Part shown: piece by piece, positions 19,296 to 28,557 of the stretch | How the letters are laid out: every line of letters begins with the position of its first letter | How positions within the stretch are numbered: the stretch's first letter is position 1 | Source: Erysipelotrichaceae bacterium 66202529 | GTDB lineage: Bacteria > Bacillota_I > Bacilli_A > Erysipelotrichales > Erysipelotrichaceae | Direction of reading: 5' to 3' | Assembly: GCA_017161075.1 (NCBI GenBank) | Contig: CP046174.1 | Span: 1 to 64,000 of the forward strand | Length of the DNA stretch: 64,000 nt | Program-made: the position numbers and the translations under genes | The notes under the pieces: generated by a model | What the model was told of the DNA's origin: nothing | The model's database searches: none | What the model saw: only the letters and a program-made list of their open reading frames with translations

Positions 19296-21827
19296 ATGGC
19301 AAAAAAAGCTACTTATACACCAATGATGAATCATTATCTGGAATTGAAGAAACAGCATGAAGATGCTATCATATTTTACCGTCTCGGTGATTTTTATGAG
19401 ATGTTTTTTGAAGATGCAAGAACGGCTTCCAGTGAGCTGGATTTAGTACTTACCGGAAGAAATGCCGGAGTTGAGGAACGTGTGCCAATGTGTGGAATTC
19501 CTCATCATGCCGCCAAGGGTTATATACAACGTCTTATACAAAAGGGATATAAGGTCGCTATTGTAGAGCAGCTGGAGGATCCTGCTTTGGCAAAGGGCCT
19601 CGTAAAGCGTGATGTTATAAAAATTGTTACCCCTGGAACAATCATGGATGAAGTCAGTGATGAAAAGGCAACCGTATATATAGCGTCTCTGCATGATTAT
19701 CAATTTGGCCTTGCTGTCATATTATGTGAAATGACAACCGGGGAATTGCGGGCACAGCTGATTGATAAGCATGTCATGGCAATACAGAAGGTGCTGCTTG
19801 GCAACAATGTCAGGGAAATCGTTGTGCAGGAAAAATTTGATAAGAAAATCATTCGTATGATTGAGGAAATGGAAACAATCACTGTATCATATCATAATGA
19901 CAGTAATCTGAAGGAAGAATACCGCCATCTGTTAAACGGGATAGAGGATGACCGTGTGGAAACTGCTTTCGGCGTGCTGACAAACTACCTCGATGAAACG
20001 CAGAAACGTAGTATGGCGCATTTGAACTCCGTTGAAATGGTATATGAAAATGAATTTCTTCAGATGGATTTTTCGACGAAGCAGAATCTGGAGCTGACCT
20101 CCAGTATTCGCAGTAATTCCCGTTCACAGACCTTATGGAGCTTTCTTGATAAATGCCGCAGCTCCATGGGATCGCGTCTACTAAAAAAATGGATTGAATA
20201 TCCGCTCGTAGATACAGGGATGATTAACAGACGATTGGATGCCATTGAATATCTGAATGATAACTTCATAACGAAGGATGAATTGCGTGAGCATCTGGGC
20301 TTTGTATATGATATGGAGCGGCTGAGTGCCCGTGTCGCATATGGTTCTGCCAATCCAAGAGACGTCTTACGGCTCGTAAAAACGCTGGAGCATACTCCTC
20401 AGATTTTTGAATTATTCAAAGACTGCAGCGCATATAGTGAATTTCAGAAGGTTGATCCATGCCGCGAGCTGTATGATATGATTGACGGTGCTATTGTTGA
20501 CAATCCCCCTTTAACAATGAAGGATGGCGGTGTATTTGTAGAAGGCTATAATGAAGAGCTGGATCATGTACGTGAAATTGGAAAGAATGGCAAAAACTGG
20601 ATTCTCGAACTGGAAAATAAGGAACGGGAGCGCACTGGAGTTAAATCATTGAAAATCGGATATAATCGGGTATTCGGTTATTATATTGAAGTCACAAAAA
20701 CAAATGTATCATCCATAAAGGAAGAATTTGGATATGTGAGAAAACAAACGCTGACAAACGCAGAGCGCTATGTGACGCAGGAATTGAAGGAAAAAGAGGA
20801 TGCTATTGTACATGCGCAGGAGAGAAGTATCCGTCTGGAAGCAGAGCTGTTTCAAAATCTTCTGAATCAAATCAAGGTATACCTGCCCAAGCTGCATGAT
20901 CTTTCCAATGCGTTATCAACGATTGACGCTTTGTATGCACTAGCTGAGGTATCCAGTGAAAACGGCTATACAAGACCGCAGTTTCATACCGGACATTCCC
21001 TTTCCATGAGCGAGGCAAGACATCCGATACTGGATTGCATGATGAAAACAAAGCGTTATGTTTCCAATGATCTGCATATGGATGAGCATAACGATATACT
21101 TATGATCACCGGGCCGAACATGGGTGGTAAATCCACGTATATGCGACAGACAGTACTGCTAGTCATTATGGCACAAATTGGCTGCTTTGTCCCTGCAAAG
21201 AAAGCAGAGATGCCTGTTTTTGATCAGATATTTACACGAATCGGGGCAAGCGATGATATCATGTCCGGTCAGTCAACCTTCATGGTGGAAATGATTGAGG
21301 CTAACAATGCTTTACAGAATGCTACGGCAAATTCACTGATTCTGTTTGATGAAATCGGGCGCGGGACATCCACTTATGATGGCATGGCTTTGGCACAGGC
21401 AATGATTGAATATATTATGAGAAATATCAAAGCAAAAACATTATTCTCCACACACTATCATGAGCTAACAGAGATGGCAGAACAAAATCCAAGCATCCGC
21501 AATGTGCATGTAGATGTACATGAAGAGGATGACAAGGTGACCTTTCTGTATAGGGTGATAGATGGAAAAGCTGATAAATCCTACGGTATCAATGTCGCAA
21601 GACTGGCACATCTTCCAACCTCAGTGCTGGATCGTGCAAAGCAGATACTGGATAATCTGGAGCTGCAGCCTAATATGGTTGGTGAAGTACAGGCACCGGT
21701 TGTCATTGAGAAGGAAAATCCACAGCATACACAGATCATTGACCAGGTTAAGCAGGTGGATGTAAATAAAATGACACCTATGGAGGCTATGCAGCTTCTA
21801 TATGAGTTAAAAGGAAAATTGTCATAA
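19296..21827 (+). CDS. mutS: DNA mismatch repair protein MutS
   Basis: MutS recognises base mismatches and small loops and hands them to MutL. The 843-residue product begins with the mismatch-binding domain, where the FYRLGDFYEMF motif holds the Phe-x-Glu wedge. Connector, core and clamp domains follow. The ATPase has Walker A GPNMGGKSTYMRQ near residue 606 and Walker B DEIGRGTSTYDGMAL near 690. I start at MAKKATYTP, 8 bases after GGAG. mutL lies 165 bases downstream on the same strand. Confidence 0.97.
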   Translation: MAKKATYTPMMNHYLELKKQHEDAIIFYRLGDFYEMFFEDARTASSELDLVLTGRNAGVEERVPMCGIPHHAAKGYIQRLIQKGYKVAIVEQLEDPALAKGLVKRDVIKIVTPGTIMDEVSDEKATVYIASLHDYQFGLAVILCEMTTGELRAQLIDKHVMAIQKVLLGNNVREIVVQEKFDKKIIRMIEEMETITVSYHNDSNLKEEYRHLLNGIEDDRVETAFGVLTNYLDETQKRSMAHLNSVEMVYENEFLQMDFSTKQNLELTSSIRSNSRSQTLWSFLDKCRSSMGSRLLKKWIEYPLVDTGMINRRLDAIEYLNDNFITKDELREHLGFVYDMERLSARVAYGSANPRDVLRLVKTLEHTPQIFELFKDCSAYSEFQKVDPCRELYDMIDGAIVDNPPLTMKDGGVFVEGYNEELDHVREIGKNGKNWILELENKERERTGVKSLKIGYNRVFGYYIEVTKTNVSSIKEEFGYVRKQTLTNAERYVTQELKEKEDAIVHAQERSIRLEAELFQNLLNQIKVYLPKLHDLSNALSTIDALYALAEVSSENGYTRPQFHTGHSLSMSEARHPILDCMMKTKRYVSNDLHMDEHNDILMITGPNMGGKSTYMRQTVLLVIMAQIGCFVPAKKAEMPVFDQIFTRIGASDDIMSGQSTFMVEMIEANNALQNATANSLILFDEIGRGTSTYDGMALAQAMIEYIMRNIKAKTLFSTHYHELTEMAEQNPSIRNVHVDVHEEDDKVTFLYRVIDGKADKSYGINVARLAHLPTSVLDRAKQILDNLELQPNMVGEVQAPVVIEKENPQHTQIIDQVKQVDVNKMTPMEAMQLLYELKGKLS

Positions 21828-21992
21828 AAATTCTGTAATCAATAAGATACTATTTTGTATTGGATGATATAGGGATACAAAAAGCTGTAGCTGTATGTAT
21901 AAGGACAGCCGCAGGTATTCTATCTTCACCTGTATACGGGGAGTATTTTATGATTACAGGTTTTCTGTTTTATAAAGAAAGAAGGTGTACAA
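21828..21992 (+). promoter_or_regulatory. mutS-mutL spacer with competing hairpins
   Basis: Within 165 bases, ACCTGTA (near 21928) can pair with TACAGGT (near 21957), followed by TTTCTGTTTT, a plausible terminator. The same ACCTG can instead pair with CAGGT near 21912. Whether this attenuates mutL or only ends mutS is unknown. Confidence 0.4.
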
Positions 21993-24122
21993 ATGGGAAG
22001 AATTAACCGGCTGGATGAGCATCTCAGCAATATGATAGCGGCTGGAGAGGTAGTAGAACGGCCGCAGGGAATTGTAAAGGAGCTTGTAGAAAACTGCATT
22101 GACGCCCATGCTGAAACTGTTGAAATACAGATTTCACAGGGGGGGATTGCATCGATCACCATTATTGATGATGGTGATGGAATGGATGCAGAGGATGCCA
22201 CCCTGGCATTTGAACGTCATGCGACAAGTAAATTAAAGGAAGTAAATGATTTGTGGAATATTCATACAATGGGATTTCGTGGAGAGGCATTGCCTTCCAT
22301 CGCCTCTGTATCCCATGTCCTACTGCGGACAAATGACGGGAATACATCCACTGAAGTAGAAATCAGCTATGGTAAACTGGTAAGTGCAAGACCATGCGGA
22401 ACACCTAAGGGTACGATGATTGAAATTCAGAATCTGTTCCAGAAAACACCGGCACGCTTTAAGCATTTAAAGAGTCCGCAGTATGAATTTTCATTGATTT
22501 CCGATGTTGTTCAGAAATTCGCTTTATCACATCCTGATATAGGCTTCTGTCTGTCACATGACGGCAGAACCGTTTTCAAGACAAAAGGAAGCGGTAATCT
22601 GCTGGAGGTATTGATGCAGATTTACGGACGGGACAGTGCGAAAAGCGCAATCGCACTGGATGGAAGTGATCAGGATTATAAAATCAAAGGCTATATCATG
22701 CAGCCGCAGTTTAACCGTGCAACAAAATATTACATGCTATTGTATATCAATGGCAGAATGATTCGCAATTATCATTTGCAAAAGGCTATTCTGGATGCCT
22801 ATTCTCCCTATATGCCAAAGGAACGCTATCCGATCGTTGTGATTGATCTGATTATGGATGCACAACTGGTAGATGTCAATGTACATCCATCCAAGTGGGA
22901 AATTCGCCTTTCCAAGGAAAAACAGTTAGAAAAGCTGTTGTATGAAACCATTCGCAAAGCTCTGCAGGAACAGTTGGAGGTTCCCAGTGTAAATATTGCA
23001 AAGGAGACTGTTAAGGAAAAGGTCGAGGAGCAGGAATTACAATTCACCTATGAACGTGATGATAATATAAAAAAGCTGCATGAGGAAGTAAATAACAGCT
23101 TTACGCATCCAGAAAAAATAGAAAAGCCTGCACTTGATATGGAAGAATTACGAAAACAAATCGAGATAGACATAACGCAGAAAAAAGAGGTTAATATTCC
23201 GGTTCAGCCTATAACCAGGGAAATTGTTTCAGAAGTTCAGGAGGAGACAAAGCCTTATCCTGCGGAAGAAGAAATTTCCTTATCGCAGATAGCGGCAGAC
23301 AAGAAAGTATCTATTGAGGAAAAAACAGTAGATTCACCAATAAATTCTTTAGATTCCGGTCTGGAGAAAACAACAGAAGCCCCAATATCCCATTTCGATG
23401 CCAGGCAGGATGAAGAATATTTAACAGAGGAAATAGAGAAGGTCTCTGCTGAAAATACAGAAATTGCATTTAAGGAAATCAAACAGACACAGGAGCTGCA
23501 ATATGAGAAAACAGTACAAAAGCCTCATCAACCATTAAATCCTAGCCTCCCACAGCTGCGTGTGATCGGGCAGTTTCATAACTGCTATATTCTGGCAGAA
23601 GGAGAAAAAGGGTTATATATCATAGACCAGCACGCGGCTCAGGAACGTTATCATTATGAGATTATAAGAAACCAGATCTTATCCGGCAATACGGATACAC
23701 AGCCGCTTCTTTTGCCAATCACTATAGAATCCACAATTTCTGCAGTATCCCAGGCTGAGGAGCTGAATGGACTGCTGGAACAGATAGGGATACATCTTGA
23801 GGTTTTTGGTGATCATACCTTTGTGTGCCGCCAGCTGCCGTTATGGATGAAGGATGTGGAGGAAGAAGCATTCCTCTGCGATATGATAGATATATGGGAA
23901 AAGGATAAGGAAATCAGTCTTGATAAGCTGAGGAAGCACGCAATCGCGACCATGGCATGTCACAGCTCTATACGATTTAACCGCAGTCTGACACTGGAGG
24001 AAATGAAAAGAGTCGTTGATGATTTAGGACGTTGTGAGCAGCCGTTTCATTGTCCGCATGGCAGACCGACGATGATCTGTATGGAAGATAAATCATTGAT
24101 AAAGGAATTTGAGCGAGGATAA
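21993..24122 (+). CDS. mutL: DNA mismatch repair protein MutL (endonuclease type)
   Basis: MutL is the GHKL ATPase that acts after MutS and, in organisms without MutH, nicks the new strand itself. The 709 residues show the N-terminal ATPase (VKELVENCIDAHA, DDGDGM, TMGFRGEALPSI). Residues of about 335-515 form an acidic, low-complexity linker. The C-terminal endonuclease motif is DQHAAQERYHYE near 543, and ACHSSIRFN and CPHGRP follow. The linker makes it longer than the roughly 630-residue Bacillus protein. miaA follows 3 bases after the stop. Confidence 0.97.
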   Translation: MGRINRLDEHLSNMIAAGEVVERPQGIVKELVENCIDAHAETVEIQISQGGIASITIIDDGDGMDAEDATLAFERHATSKLKEVNDLWNIHTMGFRGEALPSIASVSHVLLRTNDGNTSTEVEISYGKLVSARPCGTPKGTMIEIQNLFQKTPARFKHLKSPQYEFSLISDVVQKFALSHPDIGFCLSHDGRTVFKTKGSGNLLEVLMQIYGRDSAKSAIALDGSDQDYKIKGYIMQPQFNRATKYYMLLYINGRMIRNYHLQKAILDAYSPYMPKERYPIVVIDLIMDAQLVDVNVHPSKWEIRLSKEKQLEKLLYETIRKALQEQLEVPSVNIAKETVKEKVEEQELQFTYERDDNIKKLHEEVNNSFTHPEKIEKPALDMEELRKQIEIDITQKKEVNIPVQPITREIVSEVQEETKPYPAEEEISLSQIAADKKVSIEEKTVDSPINSLDSGLEKTTEAPISHFDARQDEEYLTEEIEKVSAENTEIAFKEIKQTQELQYEKTVQKPHQPLNPSLPQLRVIGQFHNCYILAEGEKGLYIIDQHAAQERYHYEIIRNQILSGNTDTQPLLLPITIESTISAVSQAEELNGLLEQIGIHLEVFGDHTFVCRQLPLWMKDVEEEAFLCDMIDIWEKDKEISLDKLRKHAIATMACHSSIRFNRSLTLEEMKRVVDDLGRCEQPFHCPHGRPTMICMEDKSLIKEFERG

Positions 24123-24125
24123 GAT

Positions 24126-25037
24126 ATGGAAAAAGTATTGGTTATTGCAGGGCCGACAGGAGTAGGTAAAACAAGCCTCAGTGTGGAGCTGGCAAAAGCC
24201 TGCAAGGGAGAAGTTATCAGTGGTGATTCCATGCAGGTATATAAGGAAATGAGTATCGGAACAGCGAAGATAACAAAAGAGGAAATGCAGGATATCCCGC
24301 ATTATCTGATTGATCTGTGCTCCTTTACAGAAGAATATAATGTCAAAATATTTCAGGAAAAGGCGAGAGAGTATATTCAGAAAATAACAAAATCTGGGAA
24401 GCTTCCCATTATTTGCGGAGGAACCGGCTTATATATTAAATCCTGTTTGTATGACTATAAGTTTGTGGATCAGAAGGAAGACAGTGATTTTATGAAATTT
24501 CTAACAGAGCGAAGTGAGGACGAGCTTTGGGGAATGCTGTCGGTGATTGATCCAAAAGCATGTGAAAATCTGCACCCGCATAACCGCCAGAGAATCGTAC
24601 GTGCGTTAGCTATGGCACATGCGGGAGAAAAGAAAAGTGAGATTGTTGAGGCGCAGGAGCATCAGCCGGTATATGATGCTTATATTATCGGTTTGACTAT
24701 GGATCGTCAGCGCTTATATGAAAGAATCAATGCAAGAGTGGATCAAATGATGAAACAGGGTCTGCTGCAGGAAATCGAACAGCTGCATAACCGGTATGCG
24801 GATGTATGGGAGCTTCAAAGCTTCCAGGGAATTGGCTACAAGGAATGGAAAAATTATTTTCAAGGTAGTGATGATGTTAATACCTGTGTGGAGAGTATTA
24901 AGAAAAATTCACGTAATTTTGCGAAGCGCCAATATACATGGTTCCGTAACCAGATGCAGGTACACTGGTATGATGTGGAAGCAGAAAATTATAAAGAGCA
25001 AATTTTAAACGATGTAAAAGCATGGATGGAGAGCTGA
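24126..25037 (+). CDS. miaA: tRNA dimethylallyltransferase
   Basis: MiaA transfers the dimethylallyl group to A37 of tRNAs that read codons starting with U. The 303-residue protein has the P-loop GPTGVGKTSLSVELAKA near residue 9 and GDSMQVYKEMSIGTAK near 36. CGGTGLYIKS is near 100, and the C-terminal FAKRQYTWFRNQ matches the family. The mutL-miaA pairing is common in bacteria. tcdA starts one base after its stop, so mutL, miaA, tcdA and the nitroreductase probably share a transcript. Confidence 0.97.
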   Translation: MEKVLVIAGPTGVGKTSLSVELAKACKGEVISGDSMQVYKEMSIGTAKITKEEMQDIPHYLIDLCSFTEEYNVKIFQEKAREYIQKITKSGKLPIICGGTGLYIKSCLYDYKFVDQKEDSDFMKFLTERSEDELWGMLSVIDPKACENLHPHNRQRIVRALAMAHAGEKKSEIVEAQEHQPVYDAYIIGLTMDRQRLYERINARVDQMMKQGLLQEIEQLHNRYADVWELQSFQGIGYKEWKNYFQGSDDVNTCVESIKKNSRNFAKRQYTWFRNQMQVHWYDVEAENYKEQILNDVKAWMES

Positions 25038-25038
25038 T

Positions 25039-25779
25039 ATGGAAACACCTTTACAAAGAATGGAGCTTCTCATTGGCGAACAGAAGCTGGAACAGCTGAA
25101 GCATTCCTCTGTTATGATTGTCGGTGTCGGGGGCGTTGGCTCTTATGCTGCGGAGGCGCTGGCACGAAGTGGTATCGGAACACTGATTCTGGTTGATGGA
25201 GATACAGTTGCCCCCAGCAATCTTAATCGTCAGATACATGCGGTATATGCAACTATTGGCAGATCAAAGACAGAGGTCATGAAGGAACGTATTGAAAGCT
25301 ATCGTGAGGATTGTACAGTGATACGTAAGGATATGTTCTATAAGGAAGAAAACAATGCAGAGCTGTTTGATACATCGGTGGATTTCGTCATTGATGCAAT
25401 TGATACTATGAGCAGTAAGCTGTCTCTGATACGTTACTGTATAGAAAATAGGATTCCGTTTATCAGTAGTATGGGAATGGCAAACCGCCTTGATCCGACA
25501 CAGGTGGAGTGCTGTGATCTTATGAAAACAAGCTATGATCCAGTCGCAAAAATCATGCGCAATCTGGTAAGAAAACATCATATAAAAGGGAAGATACAGG
25601 TTGTTTTTTCCAGGGAACAGCCAACGATTCAGACAAAAATCGTCAATGAAAACGGTGTTACCAGAAAACAGAAAATGCCGCCGGCAAGTTCTCCTTTTGT
25701 TCCATCCGCCGCAGGACTTGCAGCAGCTTCCTATGCGATGCGAATCCTACTGGAGAAAGGAGAAAAACATGGAAAATGA
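25039..25779 (+). CDS. tcdA: tRNA threonylcarbamoyladenosine dehydratase (TcdA/ThiF-MoeB family)
   Basis: TcdA uses ATP to cyclise t6A at position 37 of ANN-decoding tRNAs. The 246-residue product has the E1-like nucleotide motif GVGGVGSYAAEALARSG near residue 31. DGDTVAPSNLNRQ is near 53 and the VIDAIDTMSSK segment near 118. Length fits TcdA better than ThiF or MoeB. Lying next to miaA, also a position-37 tRNA modifier, supports this reading. Its last 11 bases overlap the nitroreductase start. Confidence 0.88.
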   Translation: METPLQRMELLIGEQKLEQLKHSSVMIVGVGGVGSYAAEALARSGIGTLILVDGDTVAPSNLNRQIHAVYATIGRSKTEVMKERIESYREDCTVIRKDMFYKEENNAELFDTSVDFVIDAIDTMSSKLSLIRYCIENRIPFISSMGMANRLDPTQVECCDLMKTSYDPVAKIMRNLVRKHHIKGKIQVVFSREQPTIQTKIVNENGVTRKQKMPPASSPFVPSAAGLAAASYAMRILLEKGEKHGK

Positions 25780-26551
25780 AACCCTGAAGCTTATTAGAAA
25801 CCGAACCTCCTTACGTGCATACGATTCTGCTCCTCTTACTGAGGATGAGGAAAATACGATTATTGAGAGTGCGCTGCTTGCACCAACAGCAGGGAATCAG
25901 ATGCTGTATTCCATGATTATTATCCGTGATGCAGAAAAGAAAAAGAGATTGAGTAAGCTGTGTGATTATCAGATGTTTATCCAGTCTGCACCCTTTATAA
26001 TTATCTTTGTGGCTGATCATCACCGCTGGTTTGATTATTATCGAATGAATGGTGTTGAAAAATTTGCGCAAAAGCATAATCTGGATTTCACACCGCCTGC
26101 AGAGGGTGATCTGATGCTGGCAGTTGAGGATGCGATGGCGGCTGCACAAAACAGTGTCATTGCAGCGGAATCCATTGGAATCGGTTCCTGTTACATTGGT
26201 GATATTCTGGAAAATTATGAAACAGTAAAGGAATTGTTAGAGCTGCCAAAGGAGACCTTCCCGATTGCCATGCTTTGCTATGGACATTATAAGCAGGAGT
26301 ATAAAAAGGTTTTCAGTAAACGCTTCGATAGAAAGTATATCGTGTTTGAAGACACGTATCGTCAGCTACAAGAGGACGATTACGAAAAAATGTTCGCAGA
26401 ACGTGCGGAAAGGGAGTTTCTGACACAGAATAAATATGCTGCCAAAAATTATGCACAGCAATTTTATGCCCGAAAAACCGGTGCGTCCTTCAGTAAGGAA
26501 ATGACAAGAAGCGTGAAGGAAGCATTAAAGGAATGGACAGGGAACGTATAG
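25769..26551 (+). CDS. Nitroreductase-family flavoprotein
   Basis: Nitroreductase-fold proteins use FMN and NAD(P)H to reduce varied substrates. The start ENETLKLIRNRTSLRAYDSAPL and the segment ALLAPTAGNQ near residue 37 are the typical FMN-binding N-terminus. AAESIGIGSCYIGDI near 130 matches the second flavin region. About 60 residues follow the usual core and are rich in Glu, Lys and Tyr. I start at the ATG at 25769 after GGAGAAAGGAG. A longer upstream frame would run through tcdA. The physiological substrate is unknown. Confidence 0.88.
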   Translation: MENETLKLIRNRTSLRAYDSAPLTEDEENTIIESALLAPTAGNQMLYSMIIIRDAEKKKRLSKLCDYQMFIQSAPFIIIFVADHHRWFDYYRMNGVEKFAQKHNLDFTPPAEGDLMLAVEDAMAAAQNSVIAAESIGIGSCYIGDILENYETVKELLELPKETFPIAMLCYGHYKQEYKKVFSKRFDRKYIVFEDTYRQLQEDDYEKMFAERAEREFLTQNKYAAKNYAQQFYARKTGASFSKEMTRSVKEALKEWTGNV

Positions 26552-26685
26552 CTGTAAGTATCTCTTTCAATTTTATAAATGAAGAGGGTGAATATATAAA
26601 GAATATGTACTCTCCTTCCATATATAAATCAAACAGCTGAACATACAAAAAGCTGTTGTAATGTATGTAAATGATATCAATAAAC

Positions 26686-26712
26686 GATCATGTAGTGGTA
26701 CATGGTCTTTTC
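26686..26712 (+). terminator. Terminator downstream of the nitroreductase operon
   Basis: GATCATGTA/TACATGGTC (9 pairs, one wobble) with a 4-base loop is followed by TTTT. It lies 134 bases after the stop. Confidence 0.65.
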
Positions 26713-26763
26713 TTATTGCTTATGTGTAATCCATCTCTAGGGGGATGCAAGTCTTTGTTAGCA

Positions 26764-26815
26764 TTGACAACTATATCGAGGTGCTATATAATATATATAG
26801 AGATACGATATATAG
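26764..26815 (+). promoter_or_regulatory. Promoter of the padR operon with a candidate operator
   Basis: TTGACA (26764-26769) and TATAAT (26787-26792) with a 17-base spacer form a consensus promoter. CTATATCG at 26771-26778 and CGATATATAG at 26806-26815 form an imperfect inverted repeat flanking the -10 box. This is a plausible self-operator for the PadR protein. Confidence 0.7.
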
Positions 26816-26843
26816 CATTACAATATAGAAAGAGGATATGGAC

Positions 26844-27182
26844 ATGGATGAAAAAATAAAAAGAATCTACGTTCCAATGACAGAGACCGGTTTTTATATA
26901 TTGTTTTCATTGCAGGAGGAATGTCACGGCTATCATGTAATACAGTATGTAAAAAGGTTAACGAATAACGAGGTTGTCATCAGTGCAGGAACCTTGTATG
27001 GAAGTCTGTCAAAAATGGAAAAGGATCAGTTGATTACCTTTACAAGAGAAGAAGAAAAAAGAAAGTATTATAAAATAACTGAGCTGGGCAGAGAAGTGCT
27101 GAAGCTGGAGCTGCAACGAATCAACAGACTGTTTATCAACAGCAAAGGAGAATACTATTATGGAAATGAAAAGGGTATTTAA
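26844..27182 (+). CDS. PadR-family transcriptional regulator
   Basis: PadR proteins are dimeric winged-helix repressors, often autoregulated and paired with a membrane protein. The 112-residue product has the winged helix in residues 9-80, with FYILFSLQEECHGYHVIQYV, a GTLYGSLSKMEKDQLI recognition region and REEEKRKYYKITELGREVL as the wing. I start at 26844, 8 bases after AGAGG; the ATG at 26838 is too close to it. It overlaps the next gene by 23 bases, a standard PadR/DUF2812 arrangement. Confidence 0.92.
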   Translation: MDEKIKRIYVPMTETGFYILFSLQEECHGYHVIQYVKRLTNNEVVISAGTLYGSLSKMEKDQLITFTREEEKRKYYKITELGREVLKLELQRINRLFINSKGEYYYGNEKGI

Positions 27183-27720
27183 GTTCTTTTCACTTGCAGA
27201 ATACGGAGAAGAACAGAATTTTCTGGAAGAGATGCATCAGAAGGGCTGGAAGCTGAAAAGCTATAGTATTATAAAAGGATATATTTTTGAGAAATGCACG
27301 CCTGAGAAATGGATCTATCAACTGGATTATCGTGATGAAGTTGAGGATGTAAACTCCTATCTGCAGCTGTTTAAGGATTGCGGCTGGGAATATGTGATGA
27401 TGTTTAATTCCTTTTACTACTTCCGCAAGAAAGAAGCTGGAGAAGATAACAATACAGAAATCTTCAGCGATCGGGAAACACGGCAGGAATACTGTGCATC
27501 CATTTATAAACGAAGTATATACCTTACTCTGTTTTGTGCAGTCTTTTTTCTAATAATTATGGTGCCGAATCTGTGGAAGGCAATCCGTATGTTTGACAGA
27601 GAGCCTTGGTTTCTTATTGTCTTTTTAATTATTTCCGGCATTATGTTATTTGAGCTTATATTTCTAATTCGCTGTACATTGAAATTATATAATGCGAAGA
27701 AGAAACAGGAAAGTGCATAG
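27160..27720 (+). CDS. DUF2812 membrane protein partnered with PadR
   Basis: The 186-residue product has a cytoplasmic DUF2812 domain in about residues 1-90, recognisable by FFSLAEYGEEQNFLEEMHQKGW and the aromatic run GWEYVMMFNSFYYFRKK. Two membrane spans follow, near 120-140 and 148-172. The function of DUF2812 is unknown; such proteins usually sit directly after a PadR gene. The ribosome site AAAGGAG precedes the ATG, which is inside padR. Confidence 0.88.
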   Translation: MEMKRVFKFFSLAEYGEEQNFLEEMHQKGWKLKSYSIIKGYIFEKCTPEKWIYQLDYRDEVEDVNSYLQLFKDCGWEYVMMFNSFYYFRKKEAGEDNNTEIFSDRETRQEYCASIYKRSIYLTLFCAVFFLIIMVPNLWKAIRMFDREPWFLIVFLIISGIMLFELIFLIRCTLKLYNAKKKQESA

Positions 27721-27867
27721 CATTAGTCTAAAAATGCTTGTGTTCATAAGAAAAGATCCCTCCTTTCATAAACAACGTTTTATTTATTTCTGTTGTCTAC
27801 TTTAGAGGGATCATATCAGAATCTAAAAGGTAACTTGTATCATTTTTCATATTACGAAAGCGAAATG

Positions 27868-27892
27868 AAGCCGTTATTCACACGGCTTTTTT
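27868..27892 (+). terminator. Terminator after the padR-DUF2812 operon
   Basis: AAGCCGT/ACGGCTT followed by six T on the plus strand, between the convergent DUF2812 and yggS genes. Confidence 0.75.
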
Positions 27893-27906
27893 GCCGCTGA
27901 TATAAG

Positions 27907-28557
27907 TTATATATTGTAATTTCGTTTGCCGAATATAACGGTACCCAGCCGTATCGTATTAGAGCCGTGTTTTAAAGCAAGCTGATAATCACTGCTCATA
28001 CCCATGGAAAGATAACGAATTTGCTCAGCACCGTATTCACCTTGCAGCTTATGATAAAGTACATTCATTCGTTCAAAGCATTCCTCAATACGTTCATCAT
28101 CTGCATCCAGCGGCCCTACACACATCAGTCCCTGTACATCTAAATGCTTGAATTGCATACACTGCTTCACAAAAGCAGAGCATTCCTCCATATAGACGCC
28201 GGTTTTATTTGCTTCTCTGGAAATATTTACTTCAATCAGAACAGGCATAATCTTATCGATCTTTGCACATTGCTTTTCTATTTCTTCCGCAAGACGCAAA
28301 CTGTCCAGGCTTTGAATCATATCTGCCAGAGGAACTACATCTTTAACCTTATTACGCTGCAAATGACCAATCATATGCCACTGATAGCGTGCATCGTATT
28401 TTTCTTTTAGCTCCTGTACCTTGTTTTCACCAAATACACGGCAGCCACAGGCATAGGCTTCGTCAATTTCTTCCTTTGTATGTGTTTTACTTACCGCAAT
28501 CAATGTAACATTGTCAGGCAGATTCTTTTGTATTTCCTGAAGCTTCTTTTTATCCAT
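27907..28557 (-). CDS. yggS: YggS/PLPBP-family pyridoxal phosphate homeostasis protein
   Basis: A cytoplasmic alanine-racemase-fold protein that binds PLP and buffers its free level rather than catalysing a known reaction. The 216 residues include LIAVSKTH near 20, where the Lys binds PLP. GENKVQELKEKY near 42, WHMIGHLQRNKVK near 58, MCVGPLD and LSMGMSSDYQLALKHGSN near 178 are family hallmarks. In many Firmicutes this gene is next to sepF and ylmE-type division genes; here it stands alone. Confidence 0.94.
   Translation of the reverse strand: MDKKKLQEIQKNLPDNVTLIAVSKTHTKEEIDEAYACGCRVFGENKVQELKEKYDARYQWHMIGHLQRNKVKDVVPLADMIQSLDSLRLAEEIEKQCAKIDKIMPVLIEVNISREANKTGVYMEECSAFVKQCMQFKHLDVQGLMCVGPLDADDERIEECFERMNVLYHKLQGEYGAEQIRYLSMGMSSDYQLALKHGSNTIRLGTVIFGKRNYNI

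Noticed and set aside
25601..25768. N-terminal extension of the nitroreductase
   Set aside because: It would read through tcdA in another frame; a good ribosome site precedes the ATG at 25769.
26671..26859. 62-codon open frame before padR
   Set aside because: Covers the terminator hairpin and the padR promoter; no ribosome site.
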